From: Zonotrichia leucophrys gambelii
Taxonomy: Eukaryota; Chordata; Aves; Passeriformes; Passerellidae
Direction of reading: 5' to 3'
NCBI RefSeq assembly: GCF_028769735.1
Contig: NC_088186.1
Coordinates: forward strand, 4,403,001 to 4,467,000
Length of the DNA stretch: 64,000 nt
Both the position numbers and the translations under genes were made by a program. The notes under the pieces were generated by a model, which worked only from the letters and a program-made list of their open reading frames with translations, was not told the DNA's origin and searched no databases. How positions within the stretch are numbered: position 1 is the first letter of the stretch; each line of letters begins with the position of its first letter. Below, piece after piece: positions 53,401-63,866 of this stretch.

Positions 53401-56400
53401 CATCATCATCTCCTGTTCCTCTTTATATATGGATGGGGCAACATTGGGGATGTTCTTTTCTTCTCAAAACCTCCTTTTGTCCCCTGAACTTTGTGATTCT
53501 TGTCCTGTTGTAGGAACAGGAGTGTCCTTCAGTGCTATATACAGACTTATGATAGGTTTTACACTGCCAAAATGTAAGGAAAAAAAGGATGATTCCAGCT
53601 TTTGTAATTGGGTGTATTCTGTACAGCTCACTGTGACCCTTTCTGGGTCAGCTGTGTCTCATACATGATGCATTTGCAATTTGATTATTAAGGGAAAATT
53701 TCAGAAATCATCCAGAAATATCTATATGTGTCAGGCAGGGATTTAGAGGAGATGCTGTTTTGCCTGAGTTGTAACTTTTTCCCATTTAATGCCCCAAAGA
53801 GAAATGGGAGGCTGCCCCATCCCTGGGAGTGTTCAGGGCAGGTTGGACAGACCTGGGCCAGTCTGCTCTGGTGGAAGCTGTGGCAGGGGTGGAATAAAAT
53901 GAGATTTAAGATCTCTTCCAACCCAAACCATTCCATGGTTCTGTGCACTTCTGTGTATGATACTTTGGACTTTGGAAGAGGATTCATTACAAAGTGCTTC
54001 TGGGAATGTCACCCAAAGGATTAGCAGGGGAAAAAAACCCCAAAAAAATAAAAGAAAGGGTTGTGTCCCAGGCAGTGTCTGGATTCACATCCCTTGATGT
54101 GCTCAGAGGAAGGATTTGTGTTTCCAGTTGTCATTCTCAGCCCTGAACTCTGTCAGGCCCATCCCTTCTGTGCACCAGGAAAGTGTTTAAGTTATTAAGT
54201 CACAAGCCTTTCTACAGGAAACAGTTGTTGAATGAAACCCATAAACAGCCATGGGAGCAGGAACTGCAGTCTGCATTTTTTCACTTCTGTTTGAGAGCTT
54301 TGACTGCTGGACCATGGTTGTACTTACCCAGGGAATTTACAGACCCTCTGATCCCTAAAATGTGTGCTCATTTCATATGAAGTGCAAAACCTTGGAGGAG
54401 GCTGAGGCTCTCCATAGATTAATGGTTGGACTCAGTGATCCTGGAGGTCATTTCCAACCTAAATGTTTTTAAGATTCTGTATCCTGGAATAAACTCTGCA
54501 GTGGTGAGGGCACATCCTTGCAAAATGGGAAATGTCATTTTTTATCCCAGTGGGTTGCCAGGATGCTCCTCAGCAAGGAAGGGAGCTCAGGGCACTGTGG
54601 GCTGTAGATCAGAACTTGAGGTTCCTGGCAAGAAGTGTTGTCCAAAGGGGAAGCAGCAGCAGATTTTGGGCACTGCCCAGAGGAGATGGAAAATGACAGG
54701 GTGGTTTGCAGTTCTTGGATTGGGACTTAGACTTCTGAAGCTGGAGCTAGATGGAACTTGGGATTCTAACCCTTTTATGCAACTGGCCCCAAATTACTAA
54801 CCAGTGCTGCCTATAAATTGTTCTTCCTAAAATCTTTTGGGCTGCTGGCCTGAATTTGCAAAAAAGCAGCAATTTAACAGCTGACAGGAATATGGGGAGC
54901 ACACAGTGCCCATAGGTCATTAATTCCTGAAGCTGAATTTACTGAGGAGATAATGGATGAAATCTGACTCTGCTAAGCTCTCTGCTCCTTTTCTAGCAGT
55001 GCTCAGTAGTTATTTTAAATCTCACTTAGAAACTACTTGTGGCATTAAAAGTCCTCCAGGCATACTGTTGTAAACTTTTAAAAACTATCCCTGTCCAGGA
55101 TGCCATTGAGGTATCATGTGTCACTTCTGAATTTCCTCCTCTTGTGTTTGTGGTGGCACAGAAATTAGTGACCACAACTCAGCTTTATTCCAATGAATTG
55201 TTCCCTTCTGCAACATTCATTCACCAATGCCAAAACTTAGCTTTTACAGTTGGTCCTCGTGGAAATTGTGTGAGTTCTCTTGTTCCAGCAGCATCACAAA
55301 ATGATTCAGGTTGGAGGCTCATCAGAGTGGAGTTTATTTGGGTGTTTTCATGTATTTTACAAGGACATGTAGTAATTGGACAAGGGGTGTTGCCTTTAAA
55401 TTGACAGAGGGCAGGTTTAAGTTAAATATTAAGAAGAAATTCTTCTCTGTGAGGGCCTGGCACAACTTTGGCTGCCCCATCCCTGGAAGTGTCCCAGGCC
55501 AGGTTGGATGGGGTTGGGACAGTGAAAGGTGTTCCTGCCCAGATGGGCTTTAAAGTCCCTTCCAACCCAAACCACTCTGTCCCAGTTTAGGGTTTGGGTT
55601 TCAAAGCAGTGTCCTTGATGTCATCAGTGGTGTTAATCTTAGCCTAAAACTGATCAAGATCAGCCTTCAGTTTGGAATGCAGGTAATTCTGAAGGTTAAA
55701 GTGGGGGTGTGATCTTGCACTGACTATTCCTTTGAAAGAATAGTGATTTAATTTAAAAGTGTTTGTGGTAATAGGAGGTTTTTCCACTCCTCCTGAAACA
55801 CACCTCAGTGTCACCAAACTTTGGGTTTCTTAAAGGAATCCTGCCCTTAAAAATAATGAAATTTTAACAAATCTCTGCATTTCTTCCCTCCTCTTCAGAA
55901 TGTATCATGGCTGGAGGAAAAGGAGAAGGAGGTGGTCAGTGCACTGCGCTACTTTAAGACTATTGTGGATAAAATGGCAATTGATAACAAAGTGCTGGAG
56001 ATGCTGCCAGGCTCAGCCAGTAAAGTGCTGGAAGCCATCCTGCCCTTGGTGCAGACTGACCCACGAATCCAGCAAAGGTGAGTTTCCTCCTTGGGTTTGG
56101 GGCCACGACAGACCAACAGGCTCCTGCTTTACCTGAGGAACCTCATGGCAGGAGATGCTGGTGAAGTGACTCCTGTTTTCACTAAATTATTTTCAGACAT
56201 CATTTAAAAGCAGATTCCCTGCTCATGCCATGGAAAGATAAAGCAAATCAGGCTGCTTTCAGAGCGGAGGAAGGGATGGTTCTTAGCATAAACTTGGAAA
56301 TTCATTGTTTTCCAGAGGGAGATTCTCTTCAGATGCTATTCCTGTTTCTGCAGTCCATGGTGGTATCCTACAAGCTAACAAATCCAATAGCTTCACCTGA

Positions 56401-59400
56401 AAAAGGAGTTTATCTTCAGAGTAATCCTTTTTTGGGCTCTGTTTATCCACCCTGATATTACAGAAGTCTGAGCCTGCACTCTTAACTGCTTTTTTTGGAT
56501 TTTGCTGGATCAGATAGAGAAGTAAATAGATGTACTTCAGCAGATTAACCAGTCCAAGTTCATTCCTGCCTCACTCAACAGATTATTGTTTTAACAGATT
56601 ATGTGTATTACGTTTTTACCAGTTAGGCAGTGGGTTTGAAGCCAGGAAAGAAGTAGAAATTTGCCAAAGCCAAGCTCAGCATGGTTTATAAGAATTTGTG
56701 GTGTTGCCAAGCCACAGAGATATTGTTGGTGTTCAGCCCATGGATGCTGGAGCAATTGATTTACAGAAAACAAACAAACACTGTTGAATAATACTGAAAG
56801 AGCAAAGTTAACACAGAGGAAAGCACAGAACTAAGCAGAGAAATGCAGGTGTTTGGTTCCTGAAATCCTGCCAGGTTTTGTGCTGTTCCTGTTTGTTTTC
56901 CCATTAAATAGCTCCAATTTTATTTTTTTTTTTTCTTTCAAGATGCTTATTTCAGTGCTGGCACAGGGAAGGTTTATAATGCAGTTGGGGTAGCACTGGG
57001 TGCCAAATACTTTGCAAACAGAGTTGCTCAGTTGTGTTTGGCCCCAGTGCTGAGGCCAGGGCAAAAGGAAGGAGGAAATGGGCAAGTATCACACCTGTGG
57101 CTGGGACAGGTAAGATCCAGTTGAGGTTGGATCTTTTGAACCATAAATCTGTTAAAATGGGAATGTCCTCTACACAGAGATAAGTCTCTTTCTGGAAACA
57201 CTGTGCATTAAAGCACAGATCCCATGTCCATGCCCTGCCTTGCTTACCCTCCCAAAAAACCCAAAAGGGGATCAAAAAGCCATGTCCTTCTCCCTACCTG
57301 TGGCAGGACACAAAGGGGTGACTCTGATGGCAAGAAAAGTGAGCAAGACTTGTGTCAGTGACAAAGAAAGCCCTACAATTATTGCTGGACTTCTTTTTGC
57401 TTTAGGGGAAGCATTTGCATCAAGGAAAAAAGTAATTAAATCTTGCACAAAATGGGCTTTCAATTACTGCCTCCTTAGAAGGAAGCAGACTGAAGATTAA
57501 TGGCAAAGAAATCAAAGCCTTAGAAAGAGATGAGGGAGGGCCCTGTTTAGGAAATATCTCCTACCAAGCTAATTTCATTTGAAATGAGAGCAAATGGCAA
57601 GCAGCAAACCTTAAAAAAAAACCCCAAACAGCAACCAAACAATCAAATCCTTGCCATTGTTTGTATTCCCTGGTTGAAACTTGACAGTAGTTCTTCCCCC
57701 AGTCCTGCAAATCTCATTCACCTAAATAAACTCATTGGAGCTCGTGGGCTCGATTCTTTTCTCACAGATAATGAAGTTACTGGAGTTAAGCCAATGCAGA
57801 ATGGATAGCAGAGAGAAATGGGAAGATTTGGAACAACTTGTATCAGTAATGATTGCAAGATTACACCTTCTCTTATCTGTTTATGGTTTTGATGCAGTTT
57901 GAAATTGATTTAACATGACAAAGAATTGCTGAAGCGTTGCCATCAGCAGTGCTGTTAACACACCTTGTTTAGTAATGAAGTCAGTGTTTTCAGAATGGCC
58001 AGGAAAATGCCTGGGAGCACTGTTGTTACAGTTAACTTTTATTTAAAGTTGTCATCCTTCCAAAACTCTTTTTTTTCTTTCCCCTTCAGAACAATAGCTT
58101 CAATTCTGTTTCTCATTAAAAACAAAACAAAGCAACACCCTTCCTCTTTCAAACCTGAAATTCATTCAGTTCAGTTTCTCTAAAGAAGTAATTTTAATTA
58201 CATGTTTTCAGGCATTATAAACAGTGAGGCAGTGATTTGTAAAGGAATGAATAGAGTCAGATCTCAGTGGTCCAAGGTGGTTTTGGGGAGAGCTAATAAG
58301 GAAGAAGGATAATACTGAAATAACATAACTTAAATGTAGGGCTTGAATGCTTATTTTTAACATTAAGGGATAGGATGGAGCTGTAAATTAAGATGGAAAT
58401 AATTTTTTTAGCATTGCTGTGTTAACCTGCATCCTAGATAATTCCTTCTGATGCTTGGGAATGAGCTGTTGGTGGTTTGTACCATCACATTGTTATCATT
58501 TGGTGCTAGAGAACAGGAGAGCAGCTGAGCTTTGTCACCTGCTCAGCACAAATTCTGAGTGTCAGAGAGCAAAGCACTGAAATGCACAGCGTGAAACTCA
58601 CTCTCCGAACATTTGATAACATCTCCAAAATTTCTTTTTGTTCTTTTTTTTTTTTTTCCTCAACTGCTCCCTCTCCTGCTGTGCAGTTCTGCCATCTCAT
58701 CCTGCTACAGCCGAGTGTACCAGAGCCTGGCCAACCTCATCCGCTGGTCTGATCAGGTGATGCTGGAGGGAGTGAACTCAGAGGACAAGGAGATGGTCAC
58801 AACAGTGAAGGATGTCATAAAAGCTGTTCTGGATGGAGTCAAGGTACGTGAGACATTGTAAATTTTATTATAAAGAGCATATAGTAAAGTATTTTAGAAG
58901 AGATCTATGTAAACTAGACCTCTTCTAGTGTCAACTAGACCTCTTCTAGTTTAAACTAGACCCCTTCTTAATTTAAACTAAACCTCTTCCAGTTTAAATT
59001 AGACCTCTTCTAGTGTAAACTAGACCTCTTCTAGTTAATCTCTTCTAGGTTTTTAAGTGCAGGTAAAATATGATGATCCTATTTCTGCCTTCAGTAAACT
59101 TACCCCTTAAATCAGCGGTCCCATAAGTTAAATGTTCCTCTTTGGATTGCTGGTTAAAGACTAGCACAGTTTGGCTCTGAATGGGAACTTCTGGCATGCT
59201 CACCCTGGCATTTGGATGAATTGGAAGAAGCAATGGATCTTTCTTCAGTGTTGCATTAAATTTTCAGCAAGTCATTCCCAGTCTCCCCTGCAGATTACAA
59301 GACGTGGTTTGCACATTTTCTGTCTCAGCAAAATAAGATGAAAATGCTCCCTTGTCAATGCCCACAGAGAATGAAAGACTCCAGCTCCATCTTTTAAGAG

Positions 59401-62400
59401 AAATTTCAAGGGATTTGTCAGTGATACATCACCACTCTGAGCAGCTGGATTAGGGTGTGGAACAGGTGATGAGCTAAACTCAGTTTTCTGCAGATTAGTT
59501 TTACATTGCTAATGGAAACGTTGAACAGAAACCTTTGTATCCATTGTCAGACCTGCTTGTAGCATTCCCTCCCTGTTCCAGCCTGGAAAAGCTGTGGGCT
59601 TTCCTCCTGCCTCCCTGGAAGCTTCTTGTACCCATTATTTCTGTGTCCCTGGGCTGATCACTCACCTGTCCTGGCACTGTTGGTAAAGTTTGGTTGATCT
59701 GGGCTTAGAGCACGAGTGGACAGACTGTCTTATCTCCTGGGAATCTTATTTTGGAAACTGTAGAGGAAGTTAAATCTCTTTCAAGAGCAGGGCTGAATTT
59801 AGAGGGGAATGTTTAAATCACAAGAAAAATTGGGATAGAGTTTTAAGAACTGCAGCTTCACCTGGAGTTAAGGATCAGGAACTGGCACCTTTCACTGTAC
59901 TCAGACTCAGTTTTATTAAATGGAGCCAAATGTAAAAATGAAGTGGATCTCCCAGGCTTTGACTGTCACATTTTCAAGCCTCTTGGTTTGGTGTCTGCAT
60001 CATCTGGATATCTCTTTAATGTCACTCAAGCACAGATACTAAAATCTGCTATTACTTTATGAGCCTTTTAAATAAATATCTTTGAAACAAATCATTTCTA
60101 GCACCTAAAGAAGATGGATTTTCTAGGATTATTTTGCACAATATGCTCTTTAACTTTAAGCTACACATTTTAAAAGTAAAGCTGGCCTTAAATTTTCACA
60201 GCAGGAGAGAGGAAAAGAGTTTAGCCTAAAATCTCAGCTGCTGTTAGTCTGGAATTCAGCAGCAATGTGGAGGATGTGAAAATCTGTGCTGTAATTCCCC
60301 AGCAAATGGTGAGTTATCACTGACTGAATCTGCACAATCCCAAAGAGAGATGTGTTATCCCCAGATGTGGATCAGAGCTGTGTGGTCTCATTGCAGGAGA
60401 GTTGGGCACACAACCTGGGAGTTGTTCTTTGACTTTAAGCAATATTTAAACCCTTGGTACCTGTTGCCTTTCAGCCAGGGCTGTGTCCTCTGCACACTGG
60501 GGGAAGCTCTGGGACTGGGGAAGGTCTGGGATGTCTGTTCATGAGGCAGCCCAGACTGGAGCAGCCATGGACATGTCCTTGCAGTGCTAAATCAGGCTCT
60601 GCTTTGTTTTTAGACTGAGTTATTTTGGCCTTCCAGTTGGAGCTGGCTCATGTCTGGTCAGCCCTAGAGCAGATGTGTGGCTGTCTGGGGAGATGGGAGA
60701 GTGTTTGCCCACCAAGAGGTCAGCACTTGGGAGCAGCATGCTCTCACCTCCTGCACAGCAAGGAACAAAGTTTATTTTAGAAAGGCCCAGCCACATTTGG
60801 TGGAAGCAGAACTGAGATGATGGACACTTCTCTCCACAGCAGAGCCTGTGTTTTGTTTTTCTGGCAGATCACACAAGATCCACTTCCACATTTCAATGCT
60901 TACTTCTTTATTTTCAGAATTAAACATAAAGGAGACTCTTGTTCACCTCTGTTACTTGATATTTTGATCTCATGTTTTAGGGCTTTGCTAGGCAGGGAAA
61001 AAAATCCTTGGTTTGATTACATAACTTCTCAAAAATCCATCTCATTGTGGAATTTTCAGCTTGCTGAAGTAGCATAGTTTGTAGAGAGGCTTTAATTATC
61101 TCTAATTACTGCTGCAGGAATCTCTTTCCTTGCTGATAAGGAATAGCATAATGTGCATCTGGCTCAGTTGTGTGCACATTACCTCTATGTGTATGCTAAA
61201 GATTCTGGCTTGATTTCCAAATGCTAATTCTCATTTGGGGATAGCAGAGAGGAGAAACATTGAGGGTCTGGTGATATTTGTCAAAGTTGGAAGGGAAGGT
61301 GATCCTCTCAGGTAATTGCAGTCATGCCTTGGTGCCTCCACTGGAAGGTGCTTTGTGTTTTTCACCCCAGTCCCAATGATTTGAATAATTCTGAAGATAC
61401 TTTTGAGCCAAATTGGATTGGTTTTCTCCCCTTTTAACCTACATTTCCATGTGGTAGACAACTTTGTGTGCATTATGATTGGCAAAATAGGAAAACTCAG
61501 CACTTCAGCCCTGAGTGTCTGGGGCTCCTCGGTGCTGCTGCAGCACAGCCACCACCACAGTCTGCAGTGTTGGCCTGGCTTTGGTTTCAGGTGAAGGAAA
61601 AGGAGACATTACACTTTCCCTTCCACAGCCTTCTCAGAGGGATGTTTAAGGAGTATTTTGGCTTTTGGTTTGAATGCCCATACATTTTATTTCCCTTATT
61701 GTGCTCCTGTGCATTTGCAGTCCTCGCTGGCCACTACCCCAGAGACTCCAACCCTGAGTCTCTTTAAGTGCATGAGGATCTCCAAAAACCTTTTCAGCAG
61801 TGGAATTTTGCCCAGAGGGCAGAAAGGTGGCAATCCATTGAGTCATCACTCAGCCCCATGATGCCAAATGCAGCCAGAAGAGTCAAGCGATGTTACTCAT
61901 CAGGACACTTCTCAGAACACACTGTTCCCACCAGGGCTCTCTGTCCCACATCTTCATATTTTAGTCCCCATGGACATCTGTTTGTGCTCCCTCTTCCTCC
62001 CCCCTGTGTGGGATGTTCTGGAGAGCTGAGTTTTTGGGTAACACAATGTACTGTGTTGGAGCACCAGCTCACACCAGGAGTGTAAGTAGGGCATGGAGAC
62101 CAAAGTCAGCTGTGGTGGACACTTGGATGGTGTTTGCTCCTTGTTCCTCTTGTTGTGTGTGTGTTAACCCATGGAATTTCAGCTTTCAGTAGAGCCTGAT
62201 GTAAAAGGGCCAGGACTGGAGTATTTTCCTTCCTCAGAGGGATGATGGCAATGCCAGGTGTTTCCAAGCTCCACAGACAAGGACACAAAGATGATACTGG
62301 AATGATGACACTGTACTTCAGTCTGCTTTAAAATAAATAAAATTAAAATTGATCCCTTCCAGTTTCCTTTGTGTAATATGCTGGGAAGCCAATAGTGGCA

Positions 62401-63866
62401 GGAAGCAGTGCCAGTTTTCCAGGCTGCCTGTAAGAGGGGCATGTGTTTGTATCTGTGAGCAGGAGATGTATTTGTCAGCCTCAGACAAATCCATGAAATG
62501 TTCTCTCTGTCTTTGTGGCATAAATGATTGTTGCTTTGACTGCTGGCAGACTTAGAGTTCAGGATTATCATGCCCTTATCTCTTTATCCAGAGCCTTATC
62601 TGCCTATAACAGGTACACTGCAGTAGCTTCTTGAATGATTAGATCTTCTATTGCTAATGTGTTAAAAGGTGGCTTCAGGGAAAGCAGGCCTGTTAATGGA
62701 GGCGTTCTCTGTTTAATTTTTGGTTGGGCATTTTACAGAAAACTTGCTTTTTGAAACAAATACATTCTTATTTATAAAATAGAAAGCAATTATTTAATGT
62801 TGGTTTTGGCTAGATGAAGTACTCCACTGGGTAAGACTGTTTTGTACTTAGATTTATGTATGTAAAGCAAATTTACCATTATTTAGGGTGTTGTGTGAAC
62901 TGGAACACAGTTGTGAGACAGAGGAAAGAGGAAGCATAGCAAAAACACACACATGTGGGTTTGTGCAGAATCCCCATTCAGTCAGGGTAATGAACTTCAC
63001 TCAAATGCTGCCAAAACTTCCTCTGGGTGCAGGCTGCTCCTCAGCAGCTGTTCTGCATCATTTGTGTGGCTCTGTACCAGACTTACACCCAGCTCAGCTC
63101 TCTGTGTCCACACCATCATTAAACCATAACCAAGAGTTTACTGCAGTAGCATCTCTTTGTGTTCTGGGATGTTTAAGTGCAGCATTCAGCAAATGATGAT
63201 TATTCTCTTTTTCTTCTCTCCATCCATCAGGAGCTGGTCAGACTCACGATTGAAAAGCAGGAGCATCCCTCTCCCACAAGCCCAGTTAAACCCAGTTTGC
63301 CAGCATGTAAATCTGACAGGTGGGTCACTGATTTCTTCTGTGGGCAGCGCTGATGTAGAAGGGATAATTTCTGACTGCTGACAGTTGAGTTAAATCATTC
63401 AGCTGCTCTTCACAGAGGATGGTGTAATGTTCTTTATGTAGCCCCCATCCATTTCAGTAGGATCACTAAAAGAGAATATGCTCTGATAGGACAGACACCA
63501 AAATCTGGCAAGGTAAAAAACAACATTTGTGTCTTTGTGTCACATGCACTCTGAGCTCTGCATATACATGGAATTCCACCTGCAGATGCAAATTCTGCCT
63601 TCTGCTCTAGGTGTCTGTCTGATAGCACATGATTTAAAATAGATTTGAATCTGTCAGGGCTGTGTTCCAGCTGTGGTTTATGATTTACAATCTGTGTTTT
63701 GCATGTGTTGCAGCCCATCAGAACTTCCCCTTACAGACCGAGAAATGGAGATCCTCAACAAAACAACAAACATGACTCAATCCAACGAGCTGCTGACTGA
63801 CTCCATGGATGAAGAAGTTGCACCTCCTAAACCCCCTCTGCCCAGCATTCGTGTGGCAGAGAACAG
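20041..63866 (+). CDS. RAPGEF1: RAPGEF1 (C3G) Rap guanine-nucleotide exchange factor 1, N-terminal part; join of six exons, 3' incomplete
   Basis: Coding join: 20041-20065, 51605-51744, 55899-56077, 58687-58843, 63231-63319, 63714-63866. All introns have GT/AG ends and the phases agree, giving 743 bases (247 codons plus 2 bases) without a stop. The product matches the N-terminus of vertebrate C3G, recognised by stretches such as SQ/SERSHLSSFTMKL, SWLEEKEKEVVSALRYFK, YSRVYQSLANLIRWSDQ and DEEVAPPKPPLP. From family knowledge, C3G is a cytosolic exchange factor that activates Rap1 and is recruited by Crk adaptors through proline-rich tracts. It acts in adhesion and growth-factor signalling, and its N-terminal region has been linked to cadherin binding and autoinhibition. 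The full protein is about 1,080-1,100 residues, so about 77% lies beyond the right edge. The first exon gives the MSGKIEKA isoform start. Other first exons known from mammals were not found here. Confidence 0.95.
20999..21583. repeat. 24-bp minisatellite in RAPGEF1 intron 1
   Basis: About 24 tandem copies of ggcaggagcatccaggcttcccag with a few variant units (near 21290-21350). The unit is a multiple of three and has no stop triplet in any of the six frames. All frames therefore stay open across it, giving repeats such as QEHPGFPG, AGASRLPR or PGCSCPGK. The resulting open frames (up to about 317 codons) have no family resemblance and lie within an intron, so I do not call them genes. Confidence 0.95.
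22204..22270. repeat. Short imperfect repeat of accatataaa
   Basis: ataccatataaa and close variants (tgccatataaaa, taccatataata) occur four to five times in intron 1. Confidence 0.75.
30286..30500 (+). mobile_element. CR1 LINE 3' end including remnant of ORF2 C-terminus
   Basis: The frame from about 30315 to 30435 reads PWNELPREVVEFLSLEVFRR then CLDVALGNV, which resembles the C-terminal end of CR1 ORF2p (WN.LPREVV...SLE.FK..LD.AL). It is followed by the CR1 tail (gatcagatcatcttgaagg, cttccagcc). This short open frame is transposon remnant and not a host gene. Confidence 0.8.
36655..36708 (+). mobile_element. CR1 LINE 3' tail, short fragment
   Basis: ggcaggaatgagatgatctt followed by agggtcccttccaaccc and a degenerate terminal repeat, as in CR1 tails. 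The upstream boundary may lie as far left as about 36600. Confidence 0.65.
43616..43636. repeat. Poly-T run, 21 bases
   Basis: Uninterrupted T run in intron 1. It could be a retroposon tail on the minus strand, but no body is recognisable next to it. Confidence 0.85.
44258..44305 (+). mobile_element. Possible CR1 tail fragment
   Basis: Only attccctcccaaccgttgca and atttctgtgc resemble the CR1 end (cttccaaccc...attctgtg). It is short and weak. Confidence 0.3.
45331..45346 (+). promoter_or_regulatory. CTCF-like motif candidate in intron 1
   Basis: gccccagagggcggca matches the CAGAGGGCG core of the CTCF motif, in the same orientation as the upstream candidates. Confidence 0.3.
51605..51744 (+). 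CDS. RAPGEF1: RAPGEF1 coding exon 2
   Basis: The acceptor is ...gtgtctttctag before 51605 and the donor is gtaagc at 51745. It encodes residues 9-55, starting DSERSHLSSFTMKL and ending TPEKSVNK, in phase 1 at the start and phase 0 at the end. The SHLSSFTMKL, KFHSPKIKRTPSKKGK and PEK.VNK blocks match mammalian C3G closely. The segment is rich in Lys/Arg with SP/TP dipeptides (HSPKIKRTPSKKGK), so it is basic and potentially phosphorylated (inference). This is the first exon common to the known N-terminal isoforms. It lies 31.5 kb downstream of exon 1. Confidence 0.95.
53798..53943 (+). mobile_element. CR1 LINE 3' end
   Basis: ggctgccccatccctgggag, gcaggttggacagacctggg, then gatctcttccaacccaaacc and attccatggttctgtg. 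This matches the usual avian CR1 3' end. Confidence 0.88.
54412..54482 (+). mobile_element. CR1 LINE 3' tail
   Basis: Contains ttggactcagtgatcctgga, ggtcatttccaacctaaatg and aagattctgt. This is a CR1 tail variant with the usual order of motifs. Confidence 0.75.
55356..55578 (+). mobile_element. CR1 LINE 3' end
   Basis: acaaggacatgtagtaattg gacaaggggt, then attaagaagaaattcttctc, ggctgccccatccctggaag, ccaggccaggttggatgggg and aaagtcccttccaacccaaa. A clear CR1 3' end, ending about 320 bases before a RAPGEF1 exon. Confidence 0.92.
55899..56077 (+). CDS. RAPGEF1: RAPGEF1 coding exon 3 (counted within this window)
   Basis: The pyrimidine-rich acceptor ...ttccctcctcttcag precedes 55899 and the donor gtgagt starts at 56078. 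It encodes residues 56-114 plus two bases (AG) of a Ser codon: NVSWLEEKEKEVVSALRYF, then KTIVDKMAIDNKVLEMLPG and SASKVLEAILPLVQTDPRIQQ. It is nearly identical to mammalian C3G at these positions. The sequence is predicted to be helical with heptad-like hydrophobics. In the mammalian canonical protein a 38-residue segment (EATDRFLPEG...SRSQRQK) precedes NLSW. It is missing between this exon and the previous one. The phase-0 junction on both sides allows direct splicing of exon 2 to this exon. Confidence 0.95.
56078..58686 (+). other. RAPGEF1: RAPGEF1 intron 3
   Basis: This phase-2 intron runs from gtgagt to gtgcag. It is mostly unique sequence with short homopolymer runs (T run near 56922-56936, A run near 57612-57620, T run near 58646-58660). 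No exon, RNA gene or clear mobile element is seen. Confidence 0.85.
58687..58843 (+). CDS. RAPGEF1: RAPGEF1 coding exon 4 (counted within this window)
   Basis: The acceptor has a strong polypyrimidine tract with a long T run (about 58646-58660) and gtgcag before 58687. The donor is gtacgt at 58844. AG|T TCT restores the Ser codon, then come SAISSCYSRVYQSLANLIRW, SDQVMLEGVNSEDKEMVTTV and KDVIKAVLDGVK, residues 115-167. This block is among the most conserved parts of the C3G N-terminal domain. The exon ends in phase 0 after AAG. A short tandem repeat with inverted arms begins about 70 bases after the donor. Confidence 0.96.
58844..63230 (+). other. RAPGEF1: RAPGEF1 intron 4
   Basis: This phase-0 intron runs from gtacgt to catcag. 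A 21-bp tandem repeat occupies 58912-59049. The remainder is unique, with an A/T-rich patch near 62330-62352. No exon, RNA gene or clear mobile element is seen. Confidence 0.85.
58912..59049. repeat. 21-bp tandem repeat with inverted arms, just inside RAPGEF1 intron 4
   Basis: About six and a half copies of actagacctcttctagtttaa. Each unit holds the inverted pair ACTAGA/TCTAGT around CCTCT, so each can form a small hairpin. Several units differ by one or two bases. It begins 69 bases after the 5' splice site at 58844. Confidence 0.9.
63231..63319 (+). CDS. RAPGEF1: RAPGEF1 coding exon 5 (counted within this window)
   Basis: The acceptor catccatcag precedes 63231 and the donor is gtgggt at 63320. 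It encodes ELVRLTIEKQ followed by a Ser/Pro-rich stretch EHPSPTSPVKPSLPACKSD plus two bases (AG). ELVRLTIEKQ and PSPTSPVKPS match mammalian C3G. The EH pair and PACKSDS are diverged from the mammalian GR and PASKPDG, which is normal for this low-complexity linker. GTGGGT is a less common donor, but the phase (2) fits the next exon exactly: AG|C gives Ser. Without splicing here the frame continues to a stop at about 63379, so the junction is needed. Confidence 0.93.
63320..63713 (+). other. RAPGEF1: RAPGEF1 intron 5 (394 bp)
   Basis: This short phase-2 intron runs from gtgggt to gttgcag. No repeats or other features are seen inside it. Confidence 0.9.
63714..63866 (+). CDS. RAPGEF1: RAPGEF1 coding exon 6 (last exon in this window)
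   Basis: The acceptor gcatgtgttgcag precedes 63714 and the donor is gtaaca at 63867. It encodes SPSELPLTDREMEILNKTTN, MTQSNELLTDSMDEEVA and PPKPPLPSIRVAEN, then two bases (AG) of the next codon. LPLTDRE.EILNKTT and DEEVAPPKPPLP.IRV match mammalian C3G. PPKPPLP is the first of the protein's proline-rich, SH3-binding-type tracts. The next tract (PPPALPPKKR in mammals) should start in the following exon, outside the window. Compared with mammals, ELLPDATDEE reads ELLTDSMDEE. Confidence 0.95.

Larger units (their letters stand above)
51745..55898 (+). other. RAPGEF1: RAPGEF1 intron 2, with three CR1 tails
   Basis: This phase-0 intron runs from gtaagc to cttcag. It contains CR1 3' ends at 53798-53943, 54412-54482 and 55356-55578, all in gene orientation. 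It is the interval where the mammalian 38-residue exon would be expected. I read it in the three forward frames for the conserved words of that exon and did not find them. The rest appears unique, with an A-rich patch at 54030-54058. Confidence 0.85.

Noticed and set aside
61230..61400. Possible minus-strand CR1 tail (gttggaagggaagg)
   Set aside because: Only a short match to the tail motif; the rest does not follow the CR1 order.
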